A DNA stretch of 64,000 nt from Pararge aegeria (GCF_905163445.1 NC_053199.1:13534001-13598000); one strand, 5' to 3'; shown: positions 45,901-56,650, counted from the first letter of the stretch. Notes: a model not told the origin generated them from the sequence alone. A program made the numbers and translations.

Positions 45901-48900
45901 ATGACAAAGCACTGAACAACCGATGTTATCTGTACAGCCCCTAATGATTATTTTACCATAGCAACACAGATGTTATGGTTGTCACCGCGTAAATTTTGTC
46001 TACAGTTATTTATCCAAAGTATTCGTACTAAGAAATAACTTTTTTTGTATCTTAAATATTGCAATATGCCATTGGCATTGACAAGATCATTTACCCCCCG
46101 CTAGCCTTCTAGAAAGTTCTATTTCACTTTGACGTAAATTTTATGATACTCTAGACGATGCGATGGTTCGATTACTAGCCTGCAAATCTTATTTTTTTAT
46201 ATCTGAGATGCGTTAAACATATTAAAAAACCGAAAGCTAAAAATATATCAATTATTTCTTTATGGAATTGTATTTTCGTTACGTATTAATGTATACTCAA
46301 TGATCAATTTCTTCTAACCAATCCTAAAATTTAAACAATCTTAAGAACACTTTATATTGTGAAGTACGTTTTAATAACTGAAAAAAGACGGTTTGTGTTA
46401 AAAAATACAAATAAAATAAAACGATATTTTTCATCATCATCATATCAACCCATCACCGGCCCAGTACAGGGCACGGGTCTGCTGCCATCACAAGAAGGGG
46501 TTCATGCCGTAGTTCACCAAGCTGACCCAGTGTGGATTGGTGGACTCCACACACCTTTGAGAACATTATGGAGAACTCTCAGGCATGCAGGTTTCCTCAC
46601 AATGTTTTCCTTCACCGCTGAAGCAAGTGATATTTGAATTGCTAAAAACGCATATAACTTAGAGGTAAACTTAAGAGTTTCTTGCTGGGATTCGAACCCG
46701 CCCCCTGGAAAGTCAAGTCGAAGTCCTACCTACTGGGATATCACCGCTTCAGTCATCACCGTGTTGAATTCAATGTGTGTATTTATTTATTCAAAATATT
46801 TTTACACTAAAAAACATGAAAAAAATTGTTGTAACAAAACACAAAAAAAATGCAATTAAACAAAGATATACATAGTGTTATGGCGCGAATTTACATGAAG
46901 TTATCTTTTAATGGCAACGTAAGTGTAAGAAGCTTAAATTAAAAATAAAATACAACAAAAACATAATACATTATATATTTAAATAACATATACACAAGAT
47001 TAAAAAACATAATATAAATATTAAAATACATATATAAAATATAACATATGTCATGTTATAAAAACTTTCAGATTATACAATTGCATGGTTAAATAATAGT
47101 TCTTAATCAGTGTTTAATAGTATTTATATTTGTTCATATACTTTGATTGTTAAAAGATTGAAGAATTCGATTATAGAATATGCACTATTACTTTGTAAAA
47201 CTGCACTCTTTACCAACTCTTACTAACACCTTAACGTTTTTAACTGTAGCGTTATGAGCGGAAATCCGTGTGACGAATTTCAGCTAGACTTGTCTGTAAG
47301 CCTACCTATTTACTTAGTCCATAGATTCAATCAATTTGCAAATATTAAGTTTTCATTTTTTAAGAAAATTATAAAAAAATATTAGCAAGGCAAGATAATA
47401 ATATTCTAATTGCATTTTTTCGCCATATTTCGCAAGAATACAAATTAACAAAAAAAAAAAAAGGCAAAAAATCTTAAGTTTTTACATATACATATACTAT
47501 TTTATCCATATCATTTGAAATTAAACAACAAACACTGCACCTATAACATAAATTTTGAACCCTTTTATAATCTGTGGGATCTGCCACCCTCATCAATTAC
47601 TACACAGTATTTTACTGGAACTAGAGTATTGAATAGCCTCGCATAAGACAAAAAAAATCACCTACGCTGACGACCCCCTTATCCCAGTGAGATTGCCAAA
47701 ACTCAACCTAACGATGTCTTTCTGCCCAACTAATCCAGTTAATTGCTTTAAGTTTGCCAGTAACTAAAGTGTGAAATAGACACTATGAGTCATGGCAGTA
47801 CTAAACTTACCCCGATAATAGCATTAAGTTCAGACATAGTGACCTGCTTAGCTCTGTCCACTGCTGTTGCGACCTGCTGCTGGTGCTCCTGTGCCAAGAA
47901 CGGCAGCACCTGCCCGATGATGCCGTTCAGACGCTTCGCTATTTCCGTCTGGAAACGAAGAAGATGAGAGTAGTTAGTGACGTATTCGAGCTATACAAAA
48001 ATATTAGTGTAGGCAGTGCTTTTGCATATAAATGAAGTGCAAGTTACTGAGAGTGCATGGTTTATCTATTCTAATAGTAAGGCTAAAGATTTTGTTATTT
48101 TGTTGGTATACAGTATTCACTGGAATTTTAAAATCATTTTTACATTCAACAGCCCCATTCTTGAGGAAGATTATGGGCTATTTAACACCACGCTACAACC
48201 CTTACAGAGCAAGATCTAAATAAAACCCAAACAATTTAATAGATTTCTTAATCCTTAACATGCACCATTAGGTAATGGCAGCTCAAATAATGGTTACGAC
48301 CCCACCATTTTCTGTGGGTGTTAGGAGTACAAGGCTAATAAAGAAATATAACATCTGGAAGCAACATCCTCTGTGCTAATACCATCTATTGTAATCACCA
48401 AATGTCTGCCCACTATGGTGATTATGGGCTTAGCTGTTGGGAGAGGCCTTTGAGCTTGGTGGACTATTGTAGGCTATTGATGAAACCTTAACAAAAATGT
48501 GTAAATATTTTGAACTCACTTGTTTGTGCATCTCAACATTTAGGCCGTACGACATTTCATAGTACTGAAAAAAACAGCAAATTTTAAATTATAATTATGA
48601 TAATTTATAGCAGTAATTAAAAAAAAATCTTATAAAAACATTTTACCATAACATAGTGTCTTTGCATTTCAGTTTTCTCATTGGCCAACTTTTCACACTC
48701 TAGCTTTAACCTGCAACAATAACTACAAAAATTACTTATAAACTTTTATCTTCTACCTGAAATTAAAAAAAGACAAAAACTAATAATTCAAATAGGCCTA
48801 ATACAAGCATTGAAACGCATGAGAAATGTCTGTTTATTTGTAAAGAATATTCCAACAATTCGGGAGATAGATTCTACTGAGAAGAAGCCAGTAACACAAA

Positions 48901-50520
48901 CCTCTACAGTTGCTTCTTCTAACACCAACTATTTACAATCTAAATTCTGTTTTGTAAGAGACAGTAACAGTCTATTAGTTAAAGATTGTATATATTGTTT
49001 CTTAAATTTAAATTAAAAAAAAATTGTTTTTAATAATATCATTGTAAAGGCCACTTAGATTAAGGGAAGGAGATTTTCCGAGAAAAGCTGCAAAAAACTT
49101 AAACATAAGGAAAAAATAAACTTACGTGTGATACTGTGCTTGTAAAAAGTTAAATTCTTCTTTTATACGCTCTAAGTTGTCTGCTATAGTGAATTTTATA
49201 GCTCCACCCGAAGGCTGGGGGCCCTAAAACAATCACCAATATTGAACTTTGTAAATTTCTACATGCAAACATAAATATGTCATGACATACAATAACAATC
49301 ATGTGTTCTGGAATGCACATTTTAATACATACTTAAACTATTTCCCATGCTTGTCCTACTATATAAACAATGGTTCACATTTTGATTACTTCATTACCAG
49401 ACAGCCAATGGATGTTGGGGTTTAAAAGTGCTCGAACACGCTCAAACTGGTATGCACAGATTTGGTAGACCCTAACAATATGTACACACAACAAACAATT
49501 CACAGGTAGTGGCTGGACCCAAACAGCACAAAATCATGGTATTCTGAATGTGACAATGATCATGATAATAACTCTTGCATAGTCAAACCACAGAAAATAA
49601 CTGTAGCCATAATTCCGGACACTGATATTTAATATTGCATTTATTTTAAAGATATTGTAAATTCTTAATAAGGCTAACTAATACACATTAATATGGCAAC
49701 ATGTACATTTATCTTATTCAAAATTCAAACTTAATTTTTATTTCAAGTAGGCCCAATTTATAATCACTTTTGAATGTCAAGTCAATCTGTTTGCAGTGAC
49801 TGTACCACCGGTTCGGAAGACAGATTCCACTGAGAAGAGCCCGCAAGTTATAAGTGTCTACTATTAGATACCCAATAAAATCAAAGTGCCATTTAAATAT
49901 TAGTATAAGCAGGGGCACTACATATTTTGAAGCACTTATTTTATCATTATTTTGTAGTTGCTCACTTAGTAAAAAATTTGCTCCGGCAGTATTTCTATTT
50001 GACTGCTTGCATTATTATCACTTCAAATTAAATTCTGCCTACTACTAGCAGATCATTTTATATTAAATATTTCTGAACATATATTGCTACTAGTTTAGTT
50101 TATATTTGAAACCATAATTTAACATTGGTTGGGTAAGTATTACAGTATCTCATTAGCTGTCTTCACATAATTATTATAATTTCACATGATAAATAGACCC
50201 TGAACAAAATTCTGTGAATGGTTGCAATTAGAATCAGAAACCAAAGCTTTACTTCACTCCACAGCTACAGCTTTGTAACCCAATCAACAGGTAGTTTACT
50301 GGATGCAATAAATTCTAAATCATTATTAATTATTATTGCATTCACAGACAGGATGTTTTTTAAGTGTACAAACAACCGTTTCTTTGATTACAGACACAAA
50401 TATCATGTGAGGTTGTGGTCCACAACATAAATATACCTAAATGGGATTTGTGGAGTAATAATGTATGAATACACGAACCCTCACAGCAGAAGACGGGTGC
50501 CGCGCCGGAGTTGGATACAT
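27911..50520 (-). CDS. gro: Groucho/TLE transcriptional co-repressor, 18 coding exons
   Basis: Coding exons in order: 50485-50520, 49126-49223, 48647-48710, 48520-48564, 47811-47948, 45451-45483, 39311-39442, 38131-38262, 37735-37848, 35692-35745, 34779-34898, 33638-33780, 32388-32649, 31364-31543, 30550-30628, 29300-29464, 28285-28484, 27911-28018. The total is 700 residues and every junction keeps frame. The five family regions appear in order: Q tetramerisation domain (about 20-135, IKFTIADNLERIKEEFNFLQ and AKQVTMSELNAIIG); Pro-rich GP region (about 139-250); CcN with the KRRK nuclear signal (255-258) and the acidic DSDAEKSDQD (265-274); Ser/Pro-rich SP region; and a C-terminal WD40 propeller (about 400-700) ending DKKATVYEVMY. 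Groucho has no DNA-binding domain; it is recruited by Hairy/E(spl), Engrailed, Runt, TCF and others through WRPW or eh1 motifs on the propeller. Odd points: a 33-bp microexon, a proline-rich GP region that differs from flies, and a longer loop (TNPGSPTTLEPLSQLDCL) early in the propeller. Introns 5 to 7 span about 9 kb and carry many transposons. Confidence 0.97.
28085..28230 (+). repeat. Dispersed repeat with GTGCATGTATGAAGTGCACG
   Basis: GCATAAAATGAAAATTCCTC, TAGGATAGGCAGTACTTTTG and TGCATGTATGAAGTGCACGC recur at 43640-43735 (+), 10985-11045 (-) and, weakly, 48000-48040. It is a dispersed repeat in groucho intron 17; class unknown. Confidence 0.55.
30256..30505 (+). mobile_element. SINE family A, full length without the first bases
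   Basis: GGCGAAGTGGGCATTGACCC, GAGTCCAAGGCCGTGGGTTC (B box), TTCAGTGTCTTGGTGTTTAT, CTACGCTTACTTTGGGGCTA and GTGTATTGTCGTAGTATATT. This is one of the best-preserved copies. It ends 45 bases from groucho exon 15. Confidence 0.85.
31740..31930 (+). repeat. Transposon fragment
   Basis: CTAAACGGTGGGACCGATTT then GAATGAATTTTTTGGTATGC, GTTTGGTGGCATCCTGTATG and CCCAACAGATGGCGCTGG have the style of common lepidopteran repeats; a related opening occurs after the TG array at 2255-2290. No ORF. It lies in groucho intron 13. Confidence 0.4.
31975..32065 (+). mobile_element. SINE family A, head only
   Basis: GTGGGCAGTGACCTTGCTTT, CTGGCCCAAGGCTGTCGGTT, CGATTCCCACAACTGGAAAA and TGTTTCTGTGATGAACATGA; the 3' half is missing. 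Confidence 0.75.
32325..32343. repeat. Run of 19 cytosines
   Basis: A pure C run within an otherwise AT-rich stretch, 45 bases downstream of the groucho exon 13 donor on the minus strand (so G-rich in the transcript). The length may be inexact in the assembly. Confidence 0.9.
32731..33205 (+). mobile_element. SINE family A split by a retroposon-like insertion
   Basis: The head is at 32731-32802 (GACAGCCGATTTTCGCTGTG, GGGTTCGATTCCCACAACT) and the body resumes at about 33031 (CTGGAAAATGTTTGTGTGAT) and runs to GTATTGTCGTAGTATATATT. The 230-bp insert (about 32803-33030) ends in AATAAAAATAAATAAATAA, an A-rich tail like that of a non-LTR retroposon copy. Confidence 0.75.
33820..33975 (-). mobile_element. 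SINE family B, 3' part, reversed
   Basis: CCACCACGCTGGCCAAGTGC, GGTAAACTTCACACACC, CATGCAGGTTTCCGCACGAT and GTTTTCCTTCACCGTTAAAG are the reverse complement of family B. It starts about 40 bases upstream of groucho exon 12. Confidence 0.75.
34255..34500 (-). mobile_element. SINE family B, reversed
   Basis: GGCATACAGGTTCCCTTCAC, CGTTGAAGCAAGTGATATTT, TTAGAGGTGCGTGCCGAGGA, TCGAACTCGG (B box) and CCCACTGGGCTATCATCGCT. The copy lacks part of its 3' half (the CCACGCTGGCC block). Confidence 0.75.
35010..35181 (-). mobile_element. ATACAACGTGTA-family element, truncated
   Basis: The stretch TGCATGTGATGTAAGGGCTG, GTTTACTAAAAAACTATTGA, GATAAGTTTCAGAGACAGTA ends in TACACGTTGTAT at 35170-35181, as in the reversed copy at 44696-45132. 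The other terminus is missing. Confidence 0.7.
37179..37510 (-). pseudogene. Mariner transposase C-terminal relic
   Basis: The minus-strand frame gives LDKARSHTSLATQQKFREFG, WEVLMHPPYSPYLAPSDFHL and MSLPTRWQKFIEQNGTYI, which follow the C-terminal third of mariner transposases. That includes the second and third metal-binding aspartates of the catalytic triad, here LDKARSH and APSDFHLF. Over two thirds of the usual 340-350 residues are absent and no start is present, so the copy is dead. It lies in groucho intron 9. AGTTTCTTCGCATTTTTT at 37130-37147 may belong to its end region. Confidence 0.85.
38771..39120 (+). mobile_element. ATACAACGTGTA-family element, second copy
   Basis: Starts ATACAACGTGTA at 38771-38782 and ends TACACGTTGTA at 39110-39120. 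The interior matches the copy at 18167: GTCCCTGAGACTTATCTGTG, TGACTCCTGTCACTTTATTC, GGTCTTTCATCTTCAATAGG. Length 350 bp. It lies in groucho intron 7. Confidence 0.85.
39590..39850 (-). mobile_element. SINE family B, reversed
   Basis: AACCCATTACCGTCACACTA, CTCCTTTCAGAATGAGAAGG, GTCCACCACGCCGGCCAAGC, TCTCAGGCATGCAGGTTTCC, CTTCACGGTTAAAGCAAG and GGTCGAACTCTGTCTCC. Nearly full length. It lies about 150 bp upstream of groucho exon 7. Confidence 0.8.
39890..40015 (+). repeat. CGGGTGTCGTACGAGGCG repeat fragment
   Basis: CCGCGGGTGTCGTACGAGGC, GACTAAAGGAATATAACGGA, TACTGCGATCACCAACTCGT. The same motif chain is at 20805-21030 and, reversed, at 58870-58930. Confidence 0.55.
40028..40278 (-). mobile_element. 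SINE family A, near full length, reversed
   Basis: ACACATCGCCATCTAGCCCC, AAAGTAAGCGTAGCTTGTGT, CAGTTGTGGGAATCGAACCC (B box reversed), and GCGCCAATCGGCCGTCAAAT at the head. Confidence 0.85.
40400..40705 (+). mobile_element. SINE family B, diverged
   Basis: AACGCGGTGATAGCCAAGGC, GGGGGGACCGAGTTAGATCT, GAAACCTGCATGCCTGCTTA and GGCCAGCGTGGTGGGCTACG follow family B with many changes, so this copy is probably older than others. Confidence 0.65.
41650..42120. repeat. Possible DNA-transposon remnant with GGGGCGTTCATAAAATACG
   Basis: GGGGGCGTTCATAAAATACG, GGGGGGAGGGGGTCGAGTCA and CTCCCGTGAGATTGAGGGAT are separated by AT-rich sequence. The style resembles lepidopteran elements that begin with GGGCGTTCATAAA. 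Ends and target duplication were not found. It lies in groucho intron 6. Confidence 0.35.
43060..43322 (-). mobile_element. SINE family A, full length, reversed
   Basis: Runs from AAATATACTACGACAATACA through GTTGTGGGAATCGAACCCAC to CGCCAGTCGGCCGTCGATAT, 263 bp, with both Pol III boxes intact. It is a good reference copy of the family. Confidence 0.87.
43862..44172 (+). mobile_element. SINE family B, near full length
   Basis: AAGCGGTGATAGCCCCGTGG, AGTTCGAAACCCAGCACGCA, TTATGTGCGTTTTAAATTAA, TATCACTTGCTTCAACG, CCTGCATGCCTGAGAGTTCT and GACCCGTGCCCTGTAGTGGG. A family C piece follows directly at about 44173. Confidence 0.82.
44696..45132 (-). mobile_element. ATACAACGTGTA-family element, longest copy, reversed
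   Basis: Ends ATACAACGTGTA at 44696-44707 and TACACGTTGTAT at 45121-45132, 437 bp apart. The interior is the reverse of the 18167 copy: ATATTTCATAAGGAATGATC, TACGCTACGCGACACGTATC, TTACTCAGAAACTATTTCTG. It lies in groucho intron 6. Confidence 0.85.
46430..46748 (-). mobile_element. SINE family B, full length, reversed
   Basis: CATCATCATATCAACCCATC, GGCCCAGTACAGGGCACGGG, GATTGGTGGACTCCACACAC, CTCTCAGGCATGCAGGTTTC, GGGATTCGAACCC (B box) and GGGATATCACCGCTTC at the head. It is the most complete family B copy. Confidence 0.87.
46780..47790. other. AT-rich part of groucho intron 5
   Basis: No exon seen. Several long A-rich runs (for example near 47450) and a stretch at 46780-47040 starting TTTATTTATTCAAAATATTT that looks like the A-rich end of a retroposon. 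Confidence 0.35.
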
Positions 50521-50529
50521 CTTGTAACT

Positions 50530-52960
50530 TAACTAAACAATGTTTTTGTTCCAAACAATCAAATATAGTTCTCTTTAGATCCATACAAAACTAACACTGA
50601 CGGCAACATTTCCACCTCCTCATCCACTGCTATAAACCACGTAGCGTAAGAAACCCACGGCTGAGCGCTAAGAACAATGATATGCATAAACTTTGTCTCA
50701 AAACTTTTGAATTATCACACATTATCTTGACATACACAACTTTTAGCGCGATTACTGGCCACTGTAGCAAATCCCGTGAAATATTAAGATAAAAAGTGTA
50801 TAATTTTACAAGCAACAGTTGTATGTTGGAATTTTTTAACCATAAATCCACGCCGCAATTTTTGTTGCCTGTCAAATCAAATCCATCCATCATTCATTCA
50901 CTCTGCAAGGGTCAAAGATTTCAAGAAGCAATAAATTTAGAATAAACTATAAAAATTGTCTATGGTTTGACGCCGCACTTTCAAAATATAACGTCAAAAC
51001 AGAACGTTTAAGCCGTTAGGCCTTTTTCTTTTCTAAACTGAATAATAATCTAGAACTACAGCTGAAGCTTAGGCTTAACAAGTTTATCGGTCAAAAAGTA
51101 TTTGTTATTGTATCTGCAAAAAGTACAGTACTGTGAACTGTTCCTGGCAACAGGTCTTTACTTCTTTAACTGAGCTGGCAACACACCTGTATCTGAGTGG
51201 CAACTATGGAGGGTAGAGGTAAGGAGAGTCATCTTATATGGGAGAAAAGTTGAAAAAGTGTCCAGTGTATGCGCTAAATAACAGTTCAAAAATCCTCCAC
51301 AATGGCGCTGGTGGATGCACAGGGTATGGTATGAATGTAGCAATCGTAGATGAATTGAAGTATGCCGAGTTAAAAAATTTAATGTCATTATCGACTAAAG
51401 TAGTTAATTATTGAGAATTTCAACAACTTACGTTGTACAAAATATTGTGGTAAATATAACCTTACTTCCTTGTATCTCCATACTTCCTTGTTTATTTTTC
51501 AAGCCTACTCTAACATTATTTATATTTGGCGCTTCTTTTAAGAGTTACCCTGATGCAAATGTGGCGCCATCCTAATTTAATACATTTTGACGACACTTTT
51601 TCATATACACAGATGACTCTCCTTACCTCTACCCTCCATAGTGGCAACTTCTTCTTCTTCTTCTTTTGATTTATGGCTTTTCGTAGTGCCAAAACAGCAC
51701 AATGTACTATAGTGGCAACTTATGAAGTTTTGTCAAATTGACATTTCATAGCTCTGTTTTGAGCTCTGTTTAGTATCTATGGTTTTAAAGAGTTATTACA
51801 CGATGCGATCTTTATAAAAAACGAAACAATATTCATAACTTTAAAATAATAATAGTTTATTACTTTTAGTTGTTGGCCCTTAAATTAATGTTTTTATTAT
51901 TGATCACCTGATATTAAGTGCCCTTGAACATTAATGTAGAGCAATGACGCCCTAACCAAGAATATAAAAAGCATTTTTGTTAAACGCCAAAACTCAACTA
52001 AGAAGCTCTTTCCAGTTCAAGTTTTGTAAGGACGGTAAAGTGTGTGCGAGGAAATCTAGTAATATTAAGGTATACTATATTAAATCCAACCAGGATATAA
52101 TATTACTACGTAACCATCATCATCAATTAAACCGATTTAGGGCCACTGCTGGACCTAGATCTTTTGTAGGGAATTCCAAAATACGCAGTCCTTCTTATAA
52201 TTATATTCTATTAAATTAACCAGCATTTGAACGTTTTATTTACTTCGTAAGTGTTAGATTTGCCATAAACGAATAGATAATGGATACACAGTTCACGAAA
52301 GGTTCGATTGTCATCCTACAAATATATTTTTCAGCGATTACTAAAACACTTCTAACTGTTTATGCTTTATTAGTAAGTTTGTAATCCCAGTTATTCATAA
52401 ATAAATCATAAATATGAAATATCAGTCTAATGAAAGAAAATTTAGACGATCGTAATTAATATCACATTATAATCCATAGTATCGGCTGAAACCGTGCGGC
52501 ACAGCTAGTTCATATAATGACCTATATTATTATCATTGGAATCGCTGTTCTCGGTTTTTTTGTATTCAATTGTTTACACCATTTTGCTTCAGCTACTAGT
52601 GTAGAGTGTTGAAGGAACTTAAATAACTTAAAACACATAATCATTTTTTTGAGTAATTTTGTGCCAAATGTAGCGTGGATTTCGGTTGTCATTTTTGTGT
52701 AAGAAGAGCCATTCCAGAGGTATTTTTAGAGGCAGGCCCTACATGTGTATGAGTCCGATCGTGTGAAGCACGCTTAACAACCAAATACTTTTATGTCCAC
52801 TTGCACTGTGGCAGATTGTGTTAGACCGCGGCTGACTGCAGCTGTTCGATTACAAGCGAGTGTTCGGTGCCGGAGTGTTTTGAAAAAAATATTATGGTTG
52901 CTTTGTTGTGGTGAAACAGTGCAATTTCGAAAAAAAAAGAAAGTGTTATTTTCTATGTGA
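50530..52960. promoter_or_regulatory. Divergent intergenic region between groucho and the 53-kb gene
   Basis: The two start codons are about 2.5 kb apart and point away from each other, so both promoters must lie here. No TATA box is obvious at either end, which would fit broadly expressed genes. A 436-bp MITE occupies 51205-51640. Direct repeats ATAGTGGCAACTT at 51639-51651 and about 51709-51721 bracket a short TTC-rich piece. Confidence 0.4.
51205..51640 (-). mobile_element. MITE with 30-bp terminal inverted repeats and 8-bp target duplication, copy 2
   Basis: The same 30-bp inverted ends as copy 1 (TATGGAGGGTAGAGGTAAGG...). It is flanked by perfect 8-bp direct repeats GTGGCAAC at 51197-51204 and 51641-51648, with the interior in reverse orientation to copy 1. 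No ORF for a transposase. The different target sequences in the two copies show two independent insertions. Confidence 0.92.
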
Positions 52961-53002
52961 TTTTCGTAAATTGTGAGTTTTTACGTCGCAAAGAAAACCA
53001 TT

Positions 53003-53071
53003 ATGGATTTCAATACAGCCGCCGATCACATTTTTAATGCCGCACGAAACGGGAATCTAACGCGATTAAAA
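53003..53071 (+). CDS. First coding exon of a gene leaving the window, possibly Fem-1-like ankyrin protein
   Basis: ATG at 53003 with an A at -3; 23 codons (MDFNTAADHIFNAARNGNLT then RLK) end at a strong donor GTAAGT at 53072. Upstream, 52600-53002 has the look of a leader. The motif FNAARNGNLTRLK is like the first helices of ankyrin proteins. The N-terminus resembles the Fem-1 family (substrate receptors of CUL2 ubiquitin ligases), which also start with a short MDxxTAVFNAARDG segment. That assignment is an inference from one exon. No second exon was recognised in the next 11 kb, so a long first intron is assumed. Confidence 0.5.
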
Positions 53072-56000
53072 GTAAGTAGAAGCTCATGCCTTTGTTATAA
53101 ACATCCCAAAGGAACCAGGAATAATACTTATCTTTATAGTTCGCAAGCGGAATTCCAAATCAAATTTTTCCGTTAACTTGCGCTTTGAAACAGTTATATC
53201 CACGCTCGAATTAACATGACGTTATTAAAGTGTAAACACTGTCAACCTCTGAGGACAACCTACTAATTATTATTATCCCAGTATAGCACTTACGAAAAAT
53301 AGGGATAAAGACTTTATGCAGTAAACTATGCACTCAGACTATATGATACAAGTGTAAGCAGCAAGATTGTACATTTAACTATCTTATTGAATTTCTTCAC
53401 CTTGCCAATTGCGCAAATAGCTGTGATGTCGATATGAGTATCGTAAAAACATATGAAAATTTGAAACTAAATGAGTTTTGCGTACAAGTTGTAAGACCTT
53501 TGCTCAAATAATATTGCGAAGTTAGTTCAAAACTTGGGTAGTAGGCAACAGTTAAATAGTATTTTTATGAATTTTGCCAATCCATATGTTGAAACTATCC
53601 AAACAGCTTCAGTGTCTTTTTGGACCATTAATGCTGTGTGCTAAAACATTTGTACACAAATTTGATCAAAGAAACGTCAAAAAAATTAATTTAGAATCTG
53701 GCATGTAGAACCTATTGGAACGTTAATAGTTCTGTAATTTTTCATTTGTATTTTTTTTTATGTATCATATTGTTTATTATTTCCTTTTCTGACTCTAGTT
53801 AAAATAAGAAAGCTTACTTCTCATCTCCTGGATAACAAGGATTTTATTGGGCTGTTTAGGTCTCTGTTTGGGAACAGCTTTTTACAAAGCAGATTTCTTA
53901 CTTTGGCAAAATGTTAGACAGGGTTTGGAGTTTGCTGAATTATATGCTAAATAAATACCATTGAGTTACTTTTGCCTAGTTTTCCAAACTATCCAATCAA
54001 AACTTTTATCAATGCTGGATGTTATGCCATTTAAAAGATTTATCATAAATTCTAATATCTAAAAGACAGCATCAAGCAACAGCATCAAGCGACAGCGAAG
54101 AACTGCACGGTTTTTTCTAAACAATTGCTGTTATAACAACATAATATGGCAATTGAAAAATCTGTACTAAATATAAAATTTTTGGCAAATTTTATTTGTT
54201 GTCTATTAAAGATAATGAGTTCAAACAATAATGTATATACTGTGACTATTTGTTAGTAGATTCACATTAATCTTGTGTAATTTCCAACAGCTTGCAGGTA
54301 TTAAAACTTTGTATTATATATAATTGTATTTTTTTATGGAAGACTGCATTATTGTGACTGTGTTATTGTGTGAATTTGTGTTTACCTACCTTATCAGGCT
54401 TTCAGCTGAAACAATGGAATAATGTCATAGTTTTTTTTTATGAAATTGTTTTGGCATGTACTTTTAATATGACAGCAATGTGATTTTATCCTTCATAGAG
54501 ATACTAGCTTTTGTGTGCAAATCTGATGTTTTTTTTCGGTTTTAGAAGACCATTTATGTGTCCAGTCTAAAGTGTTTACCTTCAGGATATGTATATTTGT
54601 GTATAGTAAAATATACCTTCAGGATGCAAGACGTCTCTATCTAAAAATTTTGATGCTGAGTAATCTTTTTAAATTGTTAAGGATCATTTTCCTTCTATTT
54701 TTCAAGGATAAAAAGTATTCTATGATCTTCAGGATACAAGCTATCTCTGTGCCAAATTTCATCACAATTGGTGCAGTGGTTGTGGTTGGTACAACTACAA
54801 AGTTGTACCAACCACAACCACTGCACTTTATTACAAAATAAACAGATATTTATATAAAGAAACACTTTTAGATTAATAATATTGTTATATTTATTAATAT
54901 AAGTATAGATTTGATCCTGAACGCAACAAAGACTAATTTGTATTTGTGCATGAAGTCAAAAGTAAAAGCTAGTAAAATTTGCACAGTAACTAGATAAATA
55001 GAAAATAGATACTAACTTGAATGACTTCCTTATTTCAACAAAGAGAAAGGTTTTCTCTTACATAAGTAGTTAAGGTACTGTACTAGTTATAAACTGGTAG
55101 ATATTTTTATTTATAACTTGGTACTAACATAAGTCACTATTATGTAAGTAAAATCAGGGTCTAGTCCAATTTGAAAAAAAAAAAAATTCTTTTATTACTT
55201 CAATGCAGGTATATTTTGCTTTATCAATTTCAAATGTGTGAATCTGCAATGCTGCTAGTGAGATGATGCTAATCTTTGGAAGGTGAGGTAGGCCCCTGGA
55301 TGTATCTTTACATATCTATACCACTTGCCTACGGGCCCCATGCTTTACTCCCTTTGGAAATGTGATGATTGCCTGGTTATGGATAAGCTACATTCTGAAG
55401 ATCCATTGGCTACCTAAGGACCCATCGCATTCAAGTGGCAAATGTTCCATAGGCTGTTTCTTCGTCCTCGTTACATGTATCTAGATATAATCCATTTTAA
55501 CATGTATGCCTAATCTCTTGATGACATATTCCCATCGCCGCAGCCTCTTGACCTAGAAGACCAGAGAAAATCTAAAAATTATAAATTTCCAACTTGTCCC
55601 TACAGGAGATTAAACCCAAGACCTCCCACCAGCGCTCACCACTCCACCAGGGAGACCGAGAAATGTAGAGCATACGCTATAGAATTTCGCCTAGGGGGTC
55701 TTCGAATAAAAATTCTCATTTAAAATAAACCAAATCACACTAGTTAATTATGTCTAACTGTAACTTGTATTTTTTCTAAAGAGATATAAGTAGACAACAT
55801 TCTCGTTACGCGTCTAAGGGTCTTATCTCTGAATCCCTCTCATCTATGGCAGAGGTGGCTTGTGTGTATGAGACATTAATAAACGAAAGAATTGATAGGT
55901 CAAAAAATCGCGTACCTACTTAATTAAATATCATTTCCGTTGATACCAATATTATTACGAATATATGATACAAAAATATCTCTGCGAGGGGGAAAGTGGG

Positions 56001-56360
56001 ATGGAGTGCGTCGACCCCATTTGATTAGTTGTTTAGTACTGCGCCTTGGTGAGGCGCGTCCTACATCAACTTATGAATCAACTCGAAAGTTAATTTTCAT
56101 ATCGTATTTAAGTAGTTAACTAGGCAATGGATTGCATTGTTAATGAACTGGTAGATAGGTAGATTCGATTTTGAGACAATTCTATGACTGTAATCATTTT
56201 AGGTATAACGGTTTCGTATCCTGTAATTAATGCAAATAATGGGGGCGTATGTCATTGGTCTAGTCTTCATCCGTCCGACCGTCTGTCTTGTCAGCGGGCT
56301 GTATCTAATGAACCGAAATACAAATCAGTAACAGACAAACCGACAACAAAATCATTCTGA
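53072..56360. other. Presumed first intron of the 53-kb gene, proximal part
   Basis: AT-rich with no exon that fits an ankyrin protein. It contains a non-LTR-type 3' fragment at about 54560-54790 (blocks CTTCAGGATACAAGCTATCT and GTGCCAAATTTCATCACAA) that ends in a perfect hairpin at 54771-54826. Confidence 0.45.
54771..54826. repeat. Perfect 26-bp inverted repeat with a 4-base loop
   Basis: The left arm 54771-54796 starts GTGCAGTGGTTGTGGTTGGT; the loop is ACAA; the right arm 54801-54826 is its exact reverse complement. The left arm continues a retroposon-like tail, so this is probably a fold-back formed during insertion or repair. Confidence 0.95.
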
Positions 56361-56361
56361 T

Positions 56362-56650
56362 TCATCATCATATTACCGGTCCACTACAGGGCACGGGTCT
56401 CCTCCCACAATGAGAAGGGTATAGGGCTATAGGCCGTAGTCCACCACGCTGGCCAAGTGTTAATTGGTGGACTTCACACGCCTTTGAGAATATTATGGAG
56501 AACTCTCAGGCATGCAGGTTTCCTCACTATGTTTTTTCTTTATTTTAACGGTAAAGTGATATTGCTTGTTGCTAAAACGCACATAACTAAGAAAAGTTAG
56601 AGATACGCGCTGGGATTTCAACTCTGCCGAAATTAAATACAAATAGGCTA
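56362..56650 (-). mobile_element. SINE family B, reversed
   Basis: CATCATATTACCGGTCCACT, ACAGGGCACGGGTCTCCTCC, CCACCACGCTGGCCAAGTGT, CTCTCAGGCATGCAGGTTTC and CATAACTAAGAAAAGTTAGA. The head part is diverged. Confidence 0.8.
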
